The notes beneath the pieces are model-generated. The model had not been told where the DNA came from and ran no database searches. It worked only from the letters and a program-made list of their open reading frames with translations. A stretch of 64,000 nt of DNA from Sandarakinorhabdus cyanobacteriorum (GTDB lineage Bacteria > Pseudomonadota > Alphaproteobacteria > Sphingomonadales > Sphingomonadaceae), in the NCBI RefSeq assembly GCF_002251755.1, contig NZ_NOXT01000121.1, forward strand, positions 94,891 to 158,890. Direction: 5' to 3'. Of the stretch, positions 42,874 to 52,723 are shown one piece after another; the first letter of the stretch is position 1; each line of letters starts with the position of its first letter. A program made the translations under genes and the position numbers.

Positions 42874-43728
42874 ATGCACCTATTTGTTCTGGCCCTGCTG
42901 CTCGCCACGGCGGGCCCTACCACCGCCAACCCGCTGTTCACCGATCCGCCGGCAACCGCCGCCCCGCGCGCCCGCATGGAGGTGCTGCATATCCCTTCCG
43001 GCGGCGTGGTGATCAACGGCGTCGCCTATCTCGCTGCCGGGCCGGGGCCGCATCCCACCATCGTCATCTGCCACGGCTGGCCGGGCAACGAGAAGAATCT
43101 CGATCTCGCCCAGGCGCTGCGCCGCGCCGGCTGGAATGCCATCACCTTCAATTATCGTGGCAGTTGGGGCAGCCCCGGCGATTTCCGCTTTGCCCAGAAT
43201 CCGGAGGACGCCCGCGCCGTGCTCGCCTATCTGCGGCAAGCTGATGTGGCGAAGGCCTTGGGCATCGACACTGGCCGTATCGTGCTGGCCGGCCATAGCA
43301 TGGGCGGCTGGGTAACGGCGATGGTGGCCGAAGAGGATCCGGCGCTGGCCGGCACCATCCTGATTTCTGCCGCCAACATGGCGATGCTGGGGGCCGTGCC
43401 CAGCGACAAGCTGGAAACCCGGGCCGCCAGCAACAGCGAAGCCCTGGCCGGCACGTCGCCCGCCATTCAGGCGGCCGAACTGAAGGCAAAGGCCAGCAGC
43501 CTGGACGCGCGCCCACGCGCGGCCGGCCTTGCCCGCCAGCCGCTGCTCGTCCTCACCTCTGATGACGGCCTGAAGCCCGCCACTGATCCACTGGTGGCCG
43601 CCGCCCGCGCCGCCGGCGGCCAGGTGACGGAAGCGCACGAGGCCACCGATCACAGCTGGTCCGACAGGCGGCTGGCGCTGGCGCAACGCATTTACGACTG
43701 GCTGCAGGCGCTGCCGGCCAAGCGTTGA
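42874..43728 (+). CDS. Alpha/beta hydrolase, exported
   Basis: 284 residues from ATG 42874, which opens a signal peptide (MHLFVLALLLATAGPTTA). Hydrolase fold with oxyanion segment CHGWPGNEKN, nucleophile Ser in VLAGHSMGGWV, candidate acid Asp in VLTSDDGLKPAT and catalytic His in TDHSWSD. Resembles dienelactone-hydrolase/S9-type small esterases. Substrate unknown. The 179 bp gap before it holds an AT-richer stretch (about 42768-42815) suited to a promoter. Confidence 0.88.
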   Translation: MHLFVLALLLATAGPTTANPLFTDPPATAAPRARMEVLHIPSGGVVINGVAYLAAGPGPHPTIVICHGWPGNEKNLDLAQALRRAGWNAITFNYRGSWGSPGDFRFAQNPEDARAVLAYLRQADVAKALGIDTGRIVLAGHSMGGWVTAMVAEEDPALAGTILISAANMAMLGAVPSDKLETRAASNSEALAGTSPAIQAAELKAKASSLDARPRAAGLARQPLLVLTSDDGLKPATDPLVAAARAAGGQVTEAHEATDHSWSDRRLALAQRIYDWLQALPAKR

Positions 43729-43735
43729 ACTGGCG

Positions 43736-44125
43736 CTAGCGCGAAACGCTGCGCGACCGCATCAGCCGCCGCAGGATTTGCGCCAGCTTGGCAAAGCCGG
43801 CCAGCAACAGGATCAGGGCCACGACGCGCGCCGGACCGCTCAAGCCTGATCGGGCAGGTGTCGGGCGCTGCTCACGCGCCGTGCTGCAGCCTGCCGGCTT
43901 GTCGCGCGTCGCACACCTGCCATCGGCCGGATGATGTCTTGCGCCGGCTGCCCCTGCGCCATGGCCGGCCGGCCCGGCCTTGTGCGGCCGCTCTTCGGCA
44001 GCAGCAATCACCGGCACAGCCAGCGCCAGAAAACATGCAACAAGCAAGGCAGATGATGGCACCACGCGCGCACCCGAACCGTTTCGACAAGCCCCAGCCG
44101 AATGGTTCAGCAACAACCGTGCCAA
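43736..44125 (-). CDS. Possible small membrane protein
   Basis: 129-codon frame with a hydrophobic stretch near the N-terminus (ALLVACFLALAVPVIAAA), a polar Ala/Gly/Arg-rich middle with three Cys, and a C-terminal hydrophobic helix (ARVVALILLLAGFAKLAQIL). No homologue recognised and no clear ribosome binding site. It is the only plausible gene in the 600 bp between the hydrolase and the GbsR-like regulator, but it could be a chance frame in GC-rich DNA. Confidence 0.35.
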   Translation of the reverse strand: MARLLLNHSAGACRNGSGARVVPSSALLVACFLALAVPVIAAAEERPHKAGPAGHGAGAAGARHHPADGRCATRDKPAGCSTAREQRPTPARSGLSGPARVVALILLLAGFAKLAQILRRLMRSRSVSR

Positions 44126-44321
44126 CCGGCCGGCTCTTGACTTGTCCTGATCCTGCCCAAACGCACCAGCGGTGTTTTTGACTTGACCTGTAAAGCCAGC
44201 CCGTCACGCCAAATGCCCGGATACAGACCTTTGTCCAGATCCGGTCTGCAAGAAGGCTCAGTGGCCGCCGGCGCGGGGCCGGCACGGCAGGGGGGGTTGA
44301 CGCCGATCAAATTCAGGCAGA

Positions 44322-44343
44322 TATTTCTGTCATGACAGAAATA
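44322..44343. promoter_or_regulatory. Perfect 22 bp palindrome over the start codon of the GbsR-like gene
   Basis: TATTTCTGTCA followed by its exact complement TGACAGAAATA; the ATG at 44332 lies at the centre. A site here would block initiation of the regulator's own gene. A related imperfect inverted repeat lies before the downstream operon at 44980-44999. Confidence 0.75.
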
Positions 44344-44940
44344 ACCAAGTCTGCTGACGCCGATTCGACCGGCCTGCCGCCCGCGGTCGAAGCCTTTGTG
44401 CTGCGCTGGGGTGATCTGGGCGGGCAATGGGGTGTCAACCGCTCGGTGGCGCAGATCCAGGCGCTGCTGCTGCTGTCAGACCGGCCGCAGACTGCCGAGG
44501 ATATCGCCGAAACCCTGGGCATGGCGCGCTCCAACGTGTCGAACAGTTTGAAGGAACTGCTCAATTGGAAACTCGTCATGCGGGTGCCGGTGCTGGGTGA
44601 TCGGCGTGACCATTTCGTTGCCGAAACCGATCTGTGGCAGATGGCCAGCAAGGTCGCCCAGGGCCGCAAGGAGCGGGAGATTGATCCGATGGTTGCCGCC
44701 ATCCGCGCCGCCATGGCCGGCGCCGATGATCCCGCGATCAGCCCGGCGGTGCGCCAGCGTCTCAATGCCATGCATGATTTCATCACCACGGTCGATGGCT
44801 GGTACCAGCAGATGATCACCGTGCCGCCGCAACAGATCATGCGGCTGATCCGGCTGGGCGCCAGGGTCGTCGGCCTGCTGCGCTATCTGCCCGGCGGCGG
44901 CAACAGCAAGACCGGGGACAAGCCGGCCGATGATGGCTGA
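44332..44940 (+). CDS. GbsR/MarR-family transcriptional regulator
   Basis: 202 residues. Winged-helix core: FVLRWGDLGGQWGVNRSVAQIQALLLLSDRPQTAEDIAETLGMARSNVSNSLKELLNWKLV, then a wing with RVPVLGDRRDHFVAETDLW. This matches the GbsR group of MarR-like repressors. The C-terminal ~90 residues are helical, likely for dimerisation. The start codon lies in the middle of a perfect palindrome, so it probably represses itself. The next operon (DUF4166-epimerase) starts 85 bp downstream behind a related repeat and is the likely target. Confidence 0.9.
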   Translation: MTEITKSADADSTGLPPAVEAFVLRWGDLGGQWGVNRSVAQIQALLLLSDRPQTAEDIAETLGMARSNVSNSLKELLNWKLVMRVPVLGDRRDHFVAETDLWQMASKVAQGRKEREIDPMVAAIRAAMAGADDPAISPAVRQRLNAMHDFITTVDGWYQQMITVPPQQIMRLIRLGARVVGLLRYLPGGGNSKTGDKPADDG

Positions 44941-44979
44941 GCCCGGATGGGCCGTGCCGCCCCCTTTTTTTTCCACTCA

Positions 44980-44999
44980 ATTTCTCTGTCTACAGAAAT
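44980..44999. promoter_or_regulatory. Imperfect palindrome upstream of the DUF4166 operon
   Basis: ATTTCTCTGTCTACAGAAAT: arms ATTTCT and AGAAAT match the arms of the 44322 palindrome, with the CTGTC centre shifted by two bases. It lies 25 bp before the DUF4166 start, suiting a repressor site for the GbsR-like protein. Confidence 0.55.
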
Positions 45000-45024
45000 G
45001 ACTATAACGACGGGAGGATCAGTG

Positions 45025-45723
45025 ATGAACGCCATGACGGCCCGCCTGACCATGGCCCCCACACCAGCGGCAGCCCCGCCGGCCACCGCCCCGCCTGCGG
45101 CACCGCTTGCCGATCCACGCTTCCGCCGCCTGCTTGGGGCCGGCTGGGCGGCGCTGCCGGCCGCCGTGCGCCAGCGCTTCGGCAAGCGGCTCGGCCCCGG
45201 CCAGTCGGCCAACTATGCCGGCGAGGTGGTGCTGTGCCGGATGAACCTGGCCGGCTGGCTGCTGGCCCAGGCCGCCCGCCTGATCGGCGCGCCGCTGCCG
45301 CTGGATCGCGGCGGCGGGGTCGCGGCCGTGGTGTCCGTCACCGAAGATGGCGCCAGCGGCGGCCAGGTGTGGACCCGCGTCTATGCGCGGGCCCGGGGCT
45401 TCCCCCAGGTCATCCACAGCGCCAAGCGCTTTGCCGGCCCCACCGGGCTGGAAGAATATCTGGGCGGCGGTGTCGCCATCGCCCTTGGCGTCAGCCCGAT
45501 TGCCGGCGGCATCCGCTTTGCCAGCGATCATTATGTCCTCCTGCTCGGCGGCCGCCGGCTACGCCTGCCCGCCCTGCTGTCGCCCGGCCGCCTCACCATC
45601 GACCATGTCGACTGCGGTGACGGCAGCTTCCTGTTCAGCCTTGCCCTCCACCACCCGCTGCTGGGCGAACTGATCCACCTGATCAGCCGCTTTCACGACA
45701 TGAAGGAAACCAGCCATGACTGA
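45025..45723 (+). CDS. DUF4166 domain protein
   Basis: 232 residues from ATG 45025 (GGGAGG upstream; GTG one codon earlier is also possible). Pro/Ala-rich N-terminus of ~30 residues, then the DUF4166 pattern: FRRLLGAGWAALPAAVRQRFG, NYAGEVVLCRMNLAGWLLAQAARLIGAPLPL, VWTRVYARARGFPQVIHSAKRFAGPTGLEEYLGGGVAIAL. No catalytic residues are established for the family. Its stop overlaps the epimerase start (ATG 45716), so the two are coupled, and both appear controlled by the GbsR-like gene upstream. Confidence 0.86.
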   Translation: MNAMTARLTMAPTPAAAPPATAPPAAPLADPRFRRLLGAGWAALPAAVRQRFGKRLGPGQSANYAGEVVLCRMNLAGWLLAQAARLIGAPLPLDRGGGVAAVVSVTEDGASGGQVWTRVYARARGFPQVIHSAKRFAGPTGLEEYLGGGVAIALGVSPIAGGIRFASDHYVLLLGGRRLRLPALLSPGRLTIDHVDCGDGSFLFSLALHHPLLGELIHLISRFHDMKETSHD

Positions 45724-47206
45724 CACGCTGTGGACCCTGCTCTTCGTCCAGATGGCCATGGGCGGCTTTGACACGCTCTGGCATCATGAAGGCACCGAAC
45801 GTCTGGCCTGGCGCCCCGGCCAGCGCATCGAGTTGTGGCTGCACGGGGTGCGCAACCTGGCCTATGCCCTGCTCTTCCTGGCGCTGGGCCTCACGGTGCC
45901 CCACGGCCTGTGGGCCGTCGCCCTGCTGGCCCTGCTGGCCGGCGAACTCCTCATCACCCTCTGGGATTTCGTGGAGGAAGACCGCAGCCGCACATTGCCG
46001 GCCAGCGAGCGGATCACCCACACGCTGCTCACCCTGAACTATGGCGCGCTGCTGGCGCTGCTGCTGCCCTGGCTGTGGCGCAACACTGGCCAGCCGAGCG
46101 CCCTGCTGCCTGCCGATCATGGCGTCGCCGGCTGGCTGTGCGCGCTGGCGGCGGCCGGCGTGGTGGTTTCGGGCCTGCGCGACATCGCGGCGGCGCGGCG
46201 CTGCCGCCGCCTGGTCGATGCCCCGGCCGCCGGCCTTGCGGCAGCCCTGCCCGGCCGGCAGCATCTGCTGGTCACCGGCGGCACCGGCTTCATCGGCCGC
46301 CGGTTGGTGGCCGCGCTGGTGGCCGCCGGCCATGATGTCACCATCCTCAGCCGCGCGGGCACCGTGGCGCCGGTTGCGGGCACCGGGCGCGTGCGCACGG
46401 TCACCGATCTGGCCGGAATTGGCCGCGATTGCCGCATCGATGCCATCGTCAACCTGGCCGGCGAGCCGATTTCCGACCAGCCCTGGACACGGTCCAAGCG
46501 CATCCGCATCATCCGTTCGCGCCTCGCTGTCACCCGCGCCGTCACCGCCCTCATTGCCCGGCTGGATCACCAGCCCGCTGTGCTGGTCTCGGGCTCGGCC
46601 ATCGGCATCTATGGCCTGCAAGGCGATGAATATCTTGATGAAAATGCGCCCGGCCGGCCCTGCTTCTCGGCGCGTGTCTGCCGCAACTGGGAAGCCGCCG
46701 CCGCCCGTTCCGGCATCCGCACCGTGGCCCTGCGCACCGGCCTGGTGCTGGATCGCAGCGGCGGCCTGCTGGCGCGCCTGCTCGCCCCGTTCGAATATGG
46801 CCTCGGCGGCCGGCTCGGCCACGGCCGCCAGTGGATGAGCTGGATCCACCGCGATGATCTCGTCCGCCTCATCATCCATGCCATTGCCAACAAACAAGTT
46901 TCCGGCCCGATGAACGCGGTGGCGCCCCACCCTGTCACCAACATCGAATTCACCCGCACCCTGGCGCAGCTGCTCCGGCGGCCCGCCATCCTGCCGGTGC
47001 CTGCCGGCCCCGTCACCGCCCTGCTCGGCGATTTCGCCCACGAACTCCTCTTCAACGGCCAGCGGGTGCATCCGGCCAAGGCGCTGGCCAGCGGCTTCCG
47101 CTTCCGCCACCCAAGCCTGGCCGGCGCCCTTGCCGTCATCACCGGCCAGCCCGATCCACAGCGCGCCGCGCTCTCCGCCGCTGCGCAAAGTCTTGCAACG
47201 ATTTGA
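45716..47206 (+). CDS. Membrane-anchored TIGR01777-type NAD(P) epimerase
   Basis: 496 residues. Residues 1-165 contain about four hydrophobic segments (HGVRNLAYALLFLALGLTVPH, LWAVALLALLAGELLI, YGALLALLLPWL, VAGWLCALAAAGVVVSGL). Residues 183 onward are an extended SDR domain: Rossmann GGTGFIGR (188-195), IVNLAGEPI, SRLAVTRAVTALI, SGSAIGIYGLQGDEYLDE with catalytic-region Ser/Tyr, and a C-terminal DUF1731-like end (HPAKALASGFRFRHPSLAGAL). The SDR part matches the TIGR01777/SulA-like family; the membrane part is an N-terminal fusion. Substrate unknown. Confidence 0.88.
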   Translation: MTDTLWTLLFVQMAMGGFDTLWHHEGTERLAWRPGQRIELWLHGVRNLAYALLFLALGLTVPHGLWAVALLALLAGELLITLWDFVEEDRSRTLPASERITHTLLTLNYGALLALLLPWLWRNTGQPSALLPADHGVAGWLCALAAAGVVVSGLRDIAAARRCRRLVDAPAAGLAAALPGRQHLLVTGGTGFIGRRLVAALVAAGHDVTILSRAGTVAPVAGTGRVRTVTDLAGIGRDCRIDAIVNLAGEPISDQPWTRSKRIRIIRSRLAVTRAVTALIARLDHQPAVLVSGSAIGIYGLQGDEYLDENAPGRPCFSARVCRNWEAAAARSGIRTVALRTGLVLDRSGGLLARLLAPFEYGLGGRLGHGRQWMSWIHRDDLVRLIIHAIANKQVSGPMNAVAPHPVTNIEFTRTLAQLLRRPAILPVPAGPVTALLGDFAHELLFNGQRVHPAKALASGFRFRHPSLAGALAVITGQPDPQRAALSAAAQSLATI

Positions 47207-47254
47207 GGATGTCGTGGTGGACAGCAGCCGACTGGCTGCCTAACGGTGATACCC

Positions 47255-48544
47255 ATGCGGCTGCGCACTCAGGTCATATGGTCATTCGCCCTCAAGGGCC
47301 TGGGCGCCGCGCTGGCCCTGGCGGTAAGCTGGGTGGTGGCGCGCCTCTATGGCCCGCTCGGCTCCGGTCTCTACGCCATCGGCCAGACCACGGTGCAGGT
47401 GATTGGTTTCATTGCCCTGATTGGCCTTGATTCAATCACCCTTCGCACCATGGCCGGCGAGATGAAGGCCGATGGCCGCGCAGCGGCGCGCGGCGCCGTC
47501 AAGGTGGCGGCCAAGGTGGTGGTGCCTGCCGCCGCGCTCGCTGCCGGCCTGCTCGCCCTGCTGCATCCGCTGGCCGGCCGTTGGTTGGCCACGCCCGGCG
47601 CCGGCGAGGTGCTGGCCATCGTCTCGCCTGCCGTCATTGGCATTGTCATCATGCGCTTCACCAGCTTTGCCCTGCGCGGCGCCGGTGTGCCGGTGCTGTC
47701 GCAATCGATGGAAGGCCCAATCACCTCCGGCCTTGCCATCCTGATGCTGGCCGGGCTGGCCGCCATGCCCGAACGGCCGCCGGTGTGGAGCGTGGCCATC
47801 ATCTACACCGCCGCCATGCTCGCCACCGCGCTGTTTGGCACCATCAGCTATTGGCGCACCGTGCGCCACTGGCCGCCCCCGGCGCCGCCGCCGCTGCGCC
47901 CGATGCTGGTGGCCGGCGTGCCGGTCATGATCGCCGTGGTGTCCGGCTTTGCCATCGATTGGCTGTCGATGCTGCTCACCAGCTATTTCGCCTCGCCCGA
48001 AGCCGCCGGCACCCTGCGCGTCGCCGCCCAGACCCTGCTGGTCACCTCGCTGGTGATATCGTCCTTCGATGCCATCATCGGGCCGCAAATCGCCGCCAGC
48101 TGGAAAGCCGGCGACAAGGCCCGCATCGCCAGCCTGCTGCGCAAGACCATCCTGGGCAGCCTGGCGGCCACCGCCCCCATCTTTGCCGTCGTGCTGATCT
48201 GGCCCGAATTCATCATGGGCCTGTTCGGCCCGCAATTCGTGGTGGGCGCCACCGCGCTGCAGATCGTGGCGGTCGGCAATCTGATTGCGCTGTCCGGCGG
48301 CCCGGTCGGCTCCCTGCTGATCATGTCAGGCCATGAACGCTGGTCGGTGCTGTTCGCGCTGGCCGCCATCGTGCTGCTGGTGGCGCTCTCGGCCTGGCTG
48401 GTACCGCTTTATGGTGTCACCGGCGGTGCCATCGCGCTCACCGGCACGATGATCCTGCGCCGCCTCGCCGGCAGCCTGGTGGTGCGCCATGTCGTGGGCA
48501 TCAACCTGTTCGCCCGCCCCAGCCAGGCTCAGCCCAAACCCTGA
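47255..48544 (+). CDS. Polysaccharide flippase (Wzx/MATE-like)
   Basis: 429 residues from ATG 47255 (GTG 47246 is an alternative). About 12 hydrophobic segments, starting QVIWSFALKGLGAALALAVSWVVARLYGPLGSGLYAIGQ, typical of oligosaccharide flippases (MOP superfamily). It would move a lipid-linked glycan across the inner membrane. Its end overlaps the convergent sulfotransferase gene by 16 bp. With sulfotransferase and PAPS-forming genes next door, a sulfated surface glycan is a reasonable inference. Confidence 0.9.
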   Translation: MRLRTQVIWSFALKGLGAALALAVSWVVARLYGPLGSGLYAIGQTTVQVIGFIALIGLDSITLRTMAGEMKADGRAAARGAVKVAAKVVVPAAALAAGLLALLHPLAGRWLATPGAGEVLAIVSPAVIGIVIMRFTSFALRGAGVPVLSQSMEGPITSGLAILMLAGLAAMPERPPVWSVAIIYTAAMLATALFGTISYWRTVRHWPPPAPPPLRPMLVAGVPVMIAVVSGFAIDWLSMLLTSYFASPEAAGTLRVAAQTLLVTSLVISSFDAIIGPQIAASWKAGDKARIASLLRKTILGSLAATAPIFAVVLIWPEFIMGLFGPQFVVGATALQIVAVGNLIALSGGPVGSLLIMSGHERWSVLFALAAIVLLVALSAWLVPLYGVTGGAIALTGTMILRRLAGSLVVRHVVGINLFARPSQAQPKP

Positions 48545-49458
48545 TAGCGTTCGAACGGCAGGCCCGGCTGCACCATGGCGGCCAGCGCCCGGTTGCTGTC
48601 CACAAACGCCCCGGCATAACGCTTGCGCACATAATCCGTCACCGGCTTGCGATTGCCAAAGCCACTGCGCACCAGGTCAAGCCGCAGCAACTTTCCGGCC
48701 GCGCGATACAGAAGATCGCCGGCACTTCCCAGGTTGGGCATCGCCGAGGGCCCGGCCGGCCCCGGACGGACATTGTTGATGAAGCGCAACAGCCCGGCGC
48801 CATATTCAGGATAGCTCACGCCGGTGCGCTCGGGATTGAGCGCGGCCTGATTCACCGGACCAGGCTGGCCGGCAAAATCGGCAATGCGCTGGGCAAAGCC
48901 GACATGATCGCGCATCAGCAGCTCCTGGTTGCACACCAGCACCTGATCGGGGCCAAACAGATCGGCATACATGGCGACAAACCGGTCATAGCGGAAATGC
49001 GCATGGTTGAAGACCGGCCAGCCCACCTCCGGCGCCTCGGCAAAAAAGGCCTGCGCAGAGAATTCACCGCCGCGCTGCAGATATTGCATATAGGTCGAAG
49101 CAATGGCCGCCACCTGTTCCCGGATGGTCACCAATATGCGGGCGCCCGGCGCGGCATCGTGCAGCCGCCGGGCAATCCCCAGCGCCTCGCGTGAGCCATA
49201 GGTGGGGTTGCCGCACAGGATTTCCGAGGAAATCACCGGCGTCAGCCCGACCGGCACCTCGGCCAGCGCCTTCGCCACGGCCGCCCTGGCGGCAGCAGCA
49301 TCATATTCAAACATGTGCGGCCGCACGAAGTGCGCAAACACCGTCTCATGCTCCATGATCGGGTGATAGCCCAGCGGCGGCGTGAACAGCCGGCGCTGCA
49401 TCCACGTCGTCGCGGTCTTGTGATAGCCAACATGGATCAGCAGCGGCGGCGTGGTCAT
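48529..49458 (-). CDS. Sulfotransferase family protein
   Basis: 309 residues. The 5'-phosphosulfate-binding loop is HVGYHKTATTWMQRRLF near the N-terminus, and the 3'-phosphate-binding segment ILVTIREQVAAIASTYMQYLQRGGEF follows at about residue 115-140, as in PAPS-dependent sulfotransferases. Role: transfers sulfate from PAPS to an acceptor. It lies 17 bp downstream of cysNC, so donor synthesis and use are in one operon. Acceptor unknown; a glycan is suggested by the neighbouring flippase. Confidence 0.9.
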   Translation of the reverse strand: MTTPPLLIHVGYHKTATTWMQRRLFTPPLGYHPIMEHETVFAHFVRPHMFEYDAAAARAAVAKALAEVPVGLTPVISSEILCGNPTYGSREALGIARRLHDAAPGARILVTIREQVAAIASTYMQYLQRGGEFSAQAFFAEAPEVGWPVFNHAHFRYDRFVAMYADLFGPDQVLVCNQELLMRDHVGFAQRIADFAGQPGPVNQAALNPERTGVSYPEYGAGLLRFINNVRPGPAGPSAMPNLGSAGDLLYRAAGKLLRLDLVRSGFGNRKPVTDYVRKRYAGAFVDSNRALAAMVQPGLPFERYQGLG

Positions 49459-49475
49459 CGTCCTGTTCCTGCCGG

Positions 49476-51347
49476 TCAGGCCGTGCGGCCCAGCCGCGGG
49501 CTGATCCGTGCCAGGATGGCATCGGCAGCCTCCTCGGCCGACAGCGCGGCGGTGTCGACCACGATCTCGGCCGCATCGGGCGCCTCATAGGGCGAATCGA
49601 TGCCGGTGAAGTTCTTGATCTTGCCGGCGCGCGCCTTGGCATAAAGCCCCTTCACGTCGCGCGCTTCGGCCACATCGAGCGGCGTGTCGACATGCACCTC
49701 AACAAATTCGCCATCGGGCAGCAGCTCACGCACCATCGCCCGGTCGGCCCGGAACGGCGAGATGAACGAACAGATCACGATCAGGCCGGCATCCACCATC
49801 AGCTTGGCCACTTCGCCCACCCGGCGGATATTCTCCACCCGGTCGGCCTCGCTGAAGCTCAGATCCTTGTTCAGCCCCATGCGCACATTGTCGCCATCGA
49901 GGATGAAGCTGTGCGCGCCCAGCATCGTCAACTTGCGCTGCAGGATGTTGGCGATGGTCGATTTGCCCGAGCCCGACAGCCCGGTCAGCCAGATCACGCA
50001 CGGCTCCTGCCCCTTGATCGCCGCCAGCTGCTGGCGGGTCACATCGGCCGGCTGGGCATGGATGTTGGTGCCGCGCCTGAGGCCATATTCCACCATGCCG
50101 GCGCCCACCGTCTGGTTGGAAAACCGGTCGATGATGATGAAGCTGCCCAGCGCCTGGTTGTCGGCATAGGGTTCGAACACCGTCGGCCGCGCCAGATGGA
50201 TGTTGCAGAAGCCGATCTCGTTCATCTGCAGATTCTTGGCCTGGGCATGCTCGCCGGTGTTCACGTCCACCCGGTGGCCGATGCCGGTGATCGTCGCCAG
50301 CTCGGTCGCCGTGCCCAGCTTGATCAGATAGGGGCGCCCCACCATCAGGGCATCCTTGGCCATCCAGAACAGATGCGCGGCAAACTGGTTCGACACTTCG
50401 GGCCGGTCATTGGCCGGGGCCAGCACATCGCCGCGCGAAATGTCGATCTCGTCGGATATGGTCAGGGTGATGGCATCGCCGGCGCTGGCACGGTCGAGCG
50501 GGCCGGTGGGGCCGATCAAGCCGGTCACCCGGCTGGTCAGGCCCGAACGCGGCACCGCGATCAGATCGCCCACCGCCACGCTGCCCGAAACGATGGTGCC
50601 GCTATAGCCGCGGAAATCCAGATTGGGCCGGTTGATCCACTGCACCGGCATGCGGAACGCCTGGCTGCCGCCCCCGGCCGGCGGCTGCACCACCTCCAGA
50701 TGGTCGATCAGCGTCGGCCCCTCGTACCAGGCCGACCGTTCGGACCGGGTGGTGACATTGTCGCCAAAGCGGGCGGACATCGGAATGGCCACGAACTGTT
50801 CAAAGGCGTGGCGGGCCGTCTTGGCGCGATAATCGGCCACGATCTCGTCAAACCGGGTGCGATCGAAATCCACCAGGTCCATCTTGTTCACCGCCAGCAC
50901 CACCGATTTGATGCCCAGCAGATGGGCGATCAGGCTGTGGCGCAGCGTCTGGGTCAACACGCCCTTGCGCGCATCAATCAGGATGATGGCCAGGTCGCAG
51001 TTCGATGCGCCAGTGGCCATGTTGCGCGAATATTGCTCGTGCCCCGGCGTGTCGGCCACGATGAAGCTGCGGCGCGGCGTGGTGAAGAAGCGATAGGCGA
51101 CATCGATGGTGATGCCCTGCTCGCGCTCGGCCTCCAGGCCATCAACCAGCAGCGCGAAATCAATATCCTCGCCCGTGGTGCCATGCTTGCGGCTGTCGCT
51201 TTCCAGCGCATAGAGATGATCATCCATGATCAGCTTGCTGTCATACAGCAGCCGGCCGATCAGGGTGGATTTGCCGTCGTCCACCGAACCGCAGGTGAGA
51301 AAGCGCAGCTGGCTGGCGCGTTCCATCGTCGTGACCGCGCTGCTCAT
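49476..51347 (-). CDS. cysNC: Bifunctional sulfate adenylyltransferase subunit 1 / APS kinase
   Basis: 623 residues. The N-terminal GTPase of CysN has [31 protein letters not shown] and NKMDLVDF; the C-terminal ~180 residues are APS kinase with [27 protein letters not shown] and FISPFRADR. Together with CysD it makes APS and then PAPS in the cytosol. Its ATG overlaps the cysD stop by one base (TGATG). The fusion fits a role in PAPS production for sulfation as well as assimilation. Confidence 0.96.
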   Translation of the reverse strand: MSSAVTTMERASQLRFLTCGSVDDGKSTLIGRLLYDSKLIMDDHLYALESDSRKHGTTGEDIDFALLVDGLEAEREQGITIDVAYRFFTTPRRSFIVADTPGHEQYSRNMATGASNCDLAIILIDARKGVLTQTLRHSLIAHLLGIKSVVLAVNKMDLVDFDRTRFDEIVADYRAKTARHAFEQFVAIPMSARFGDNVTTRSERSAWYEGPTLIDHLEVVQPPAGGGSQAFRMPVQWINRPNLDFRGYSGTIVSGSVAVGDLIAVPRSGLTSRVTGLIGPTGPLDRASAGDAITLTISDEIDISRGDVLAPANDRPEVSNQFAAHLFWMAKDALMVGRPYLIKLGTATELATITGIGHRVDVNTGEHAQAKNLQMNEIGFCNIHLARPTVFEPYADNQALGSFIIIDRFSNQTVGAGMVEYGLRRGTNIHAQPADVTRQQLAAIKGQEPCVIWLTGLSGSGKSTIANILQRKLTMLGAHSFILDGDNVRMGLNKDLSFSEADRVENIRRVGEVAKLMVDAGLIVICSFISPFRADRAMVRELLPDGEFVEVHVDTPLDVAEARDVKGLYAKARAGKIKNFTGIDSPYEAPDAAEIVVDTAALSAEEAADAILARISPRLGRTA

Positions 51348-52372
51348 CAGAAATAACCCTCGCGCTTCTTCTTTTCCATCGACGCGGCTTCGTCCTTGTC
51401 GACCATGCGGCCCTGCCGCTCCGACACGCGCGAGGTCATCATTTCCTCGATGATCGCTTCCAGCGTGGCGGCCGGCGAATCCATGCAGCCCGACAGCGGC
51501 CAGTCGCCCAGCGTGCGGAACCGCACCAGCCGGTCGGCGGCCACCTCGCCGTCGCGATAGACCATGCGGTCATCGTCCACCACCAGCAGCAGCCCGTCGC
51601 GGTCCACCACGGGGCGCGGCTTGGCGAAATAGAGCGGCACCACCGGAATGTTGCACAGGCGGATATATTCCCAGATGTCGAGCTCGGTCCAGTTGGACAG
51701 CGGGAACACCCGCATGCTCTCGCCCTTGGCCAGCCGGCCGTTGAACAGCGACCATAGTTCGGGGCGCTGGCTGCGCGGGTCCCACACCTGGCCGGGGCCG
51801 CGCACCGAAAAGATGCGCTCCTTGGCGCGGCTCTTCTCCTCGTCGCGGCGGCCACCGCCCAGCGCCGCGTCAAAGCCATGCTTGTCCATGCCGGCCTTCA
51901 GCGTGTCGATCAGCATCAAGCGCGCCCATTCGCGCGAATCGGTGTTGAACGGGGTCAGGCCGCGCGCCGTCGCCTCGTCATTCGATTCGACAAACAGGGT
52001 CAGGCCCAGCGCCGTGCACAGCTCGTCGCGGTGCACGATCATGTCGTTGAAATCCCAGCCGGTGGCGATGTGCATCAGCTTGAACGGCGGCTTTGACGGC
52101 CAGAAGGCCATCATCGCCAGGTGCAGCATCACCGATGAATCCTTGCCGATCGAATAGAGCAGCGCCGGATTGCTGAATTCGGATGCCACCTCGCGCATGA
52201 TGTGAATCGATTCGGCCTGCAGTTCCTGCAGATGCTTGGGCAGGCTCACCTCGCCCAGCGGGAACCCGGCCTCGATGCGGCGGGCATAATCCCAGATATC
52301 GGGCCGCTGCACGGCCGCAGTGCCGGAAGGCGGCGATTGCGCGTCGCCCGGGCCTGCTGGGTTGGTCACCAT
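51347..52372 (-). CDS. cysD: Sulfate adenylyltransferase subunit 2
   Basis: 341 residues; a shorter start is possible because the first ~25 residues are Pro/Ala-rich and not conserved. The PP-loop ATP pyrophosphatase motif is [34 protein letters not shown] and [12 protein letters not shown] are family blocks, and the C-terminus KKKREGYF is typical. Partner of CysN; sulfate + ATP to APS + PPi. First gene of the cysD-cysNC-sulfotransferase operon. Confidence 0.96.
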   Translation of the reverse strand: MVTNPAGPGDAQSPPSGTAAVQRPDIWDYARRIEAGFPLGEVSLPKHLQELQAESIHIMREVASEFSNPALLYSIGKDSSVMLHLAMMAFWPSKPPFKLMHIATGWDFNDMIVHRDELCTALGLTLFVESNDEATARGLTPFNTDSREWARLMLIDTLKAGMDKHGFDAALGGGRRDEEKSRAKERIFSVRGPGQVWDPRSQRPELWSLFNGRLAKGESMRVFPLSNWTELDIWEYIRLCNIPVVPLYFAKPRPVVDRDGLLLVVDDDRMVYRDGEVAADRLVRFRTLGDWPLSGCMDSPAATLEAIIEEMMTSRVSERQGRMVDKDEAASMEKKKREGYF

Positions 52373-52723
52373 TTCGATCCTCTATCCGAACAATCTGCCC
52401 TCGGCCGATGCCGCCAGCCGTGCCGCGTTGCACCATCGCCACAGCCGCCCCATGCCATCAAAAAGGCGCGGCTGGCAAAGGCTTTGACGCAGATTGCCGC
52501 ATGCTTGACCATGATTCTGCGTTGTTCTGCCCATATGAGGCGCGGCGCAGCCGCAGCCCCGCTGCCCACGCTCCGGCTGGCGCAGGCCGGCCACCATTGG
52601 CCGCAGCCGGCCACACGCCTGTTCGCGCCTGCAAAAAAGCCGCCAAGATACAGGTGCATGGGCGGCGCAGCTTTGCTAGGAGCATCCCAGCAGCCGCATC
52701 TGCAACGAAGGGGGACGTTCAGC
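52373..52723. other. Intergenic region between divergent cysD and the TauE operon
   Basis: About 350 bp without a convincing gene. It must contain the cysD promoter and that of the TauE/SafE gene. It has an AT-richer centre (TTGACGCAGATTGCCGCATGC near 52490) but no clear operator. Frames crossing it look like GC-rich chance frames. Confidence 0.5.
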
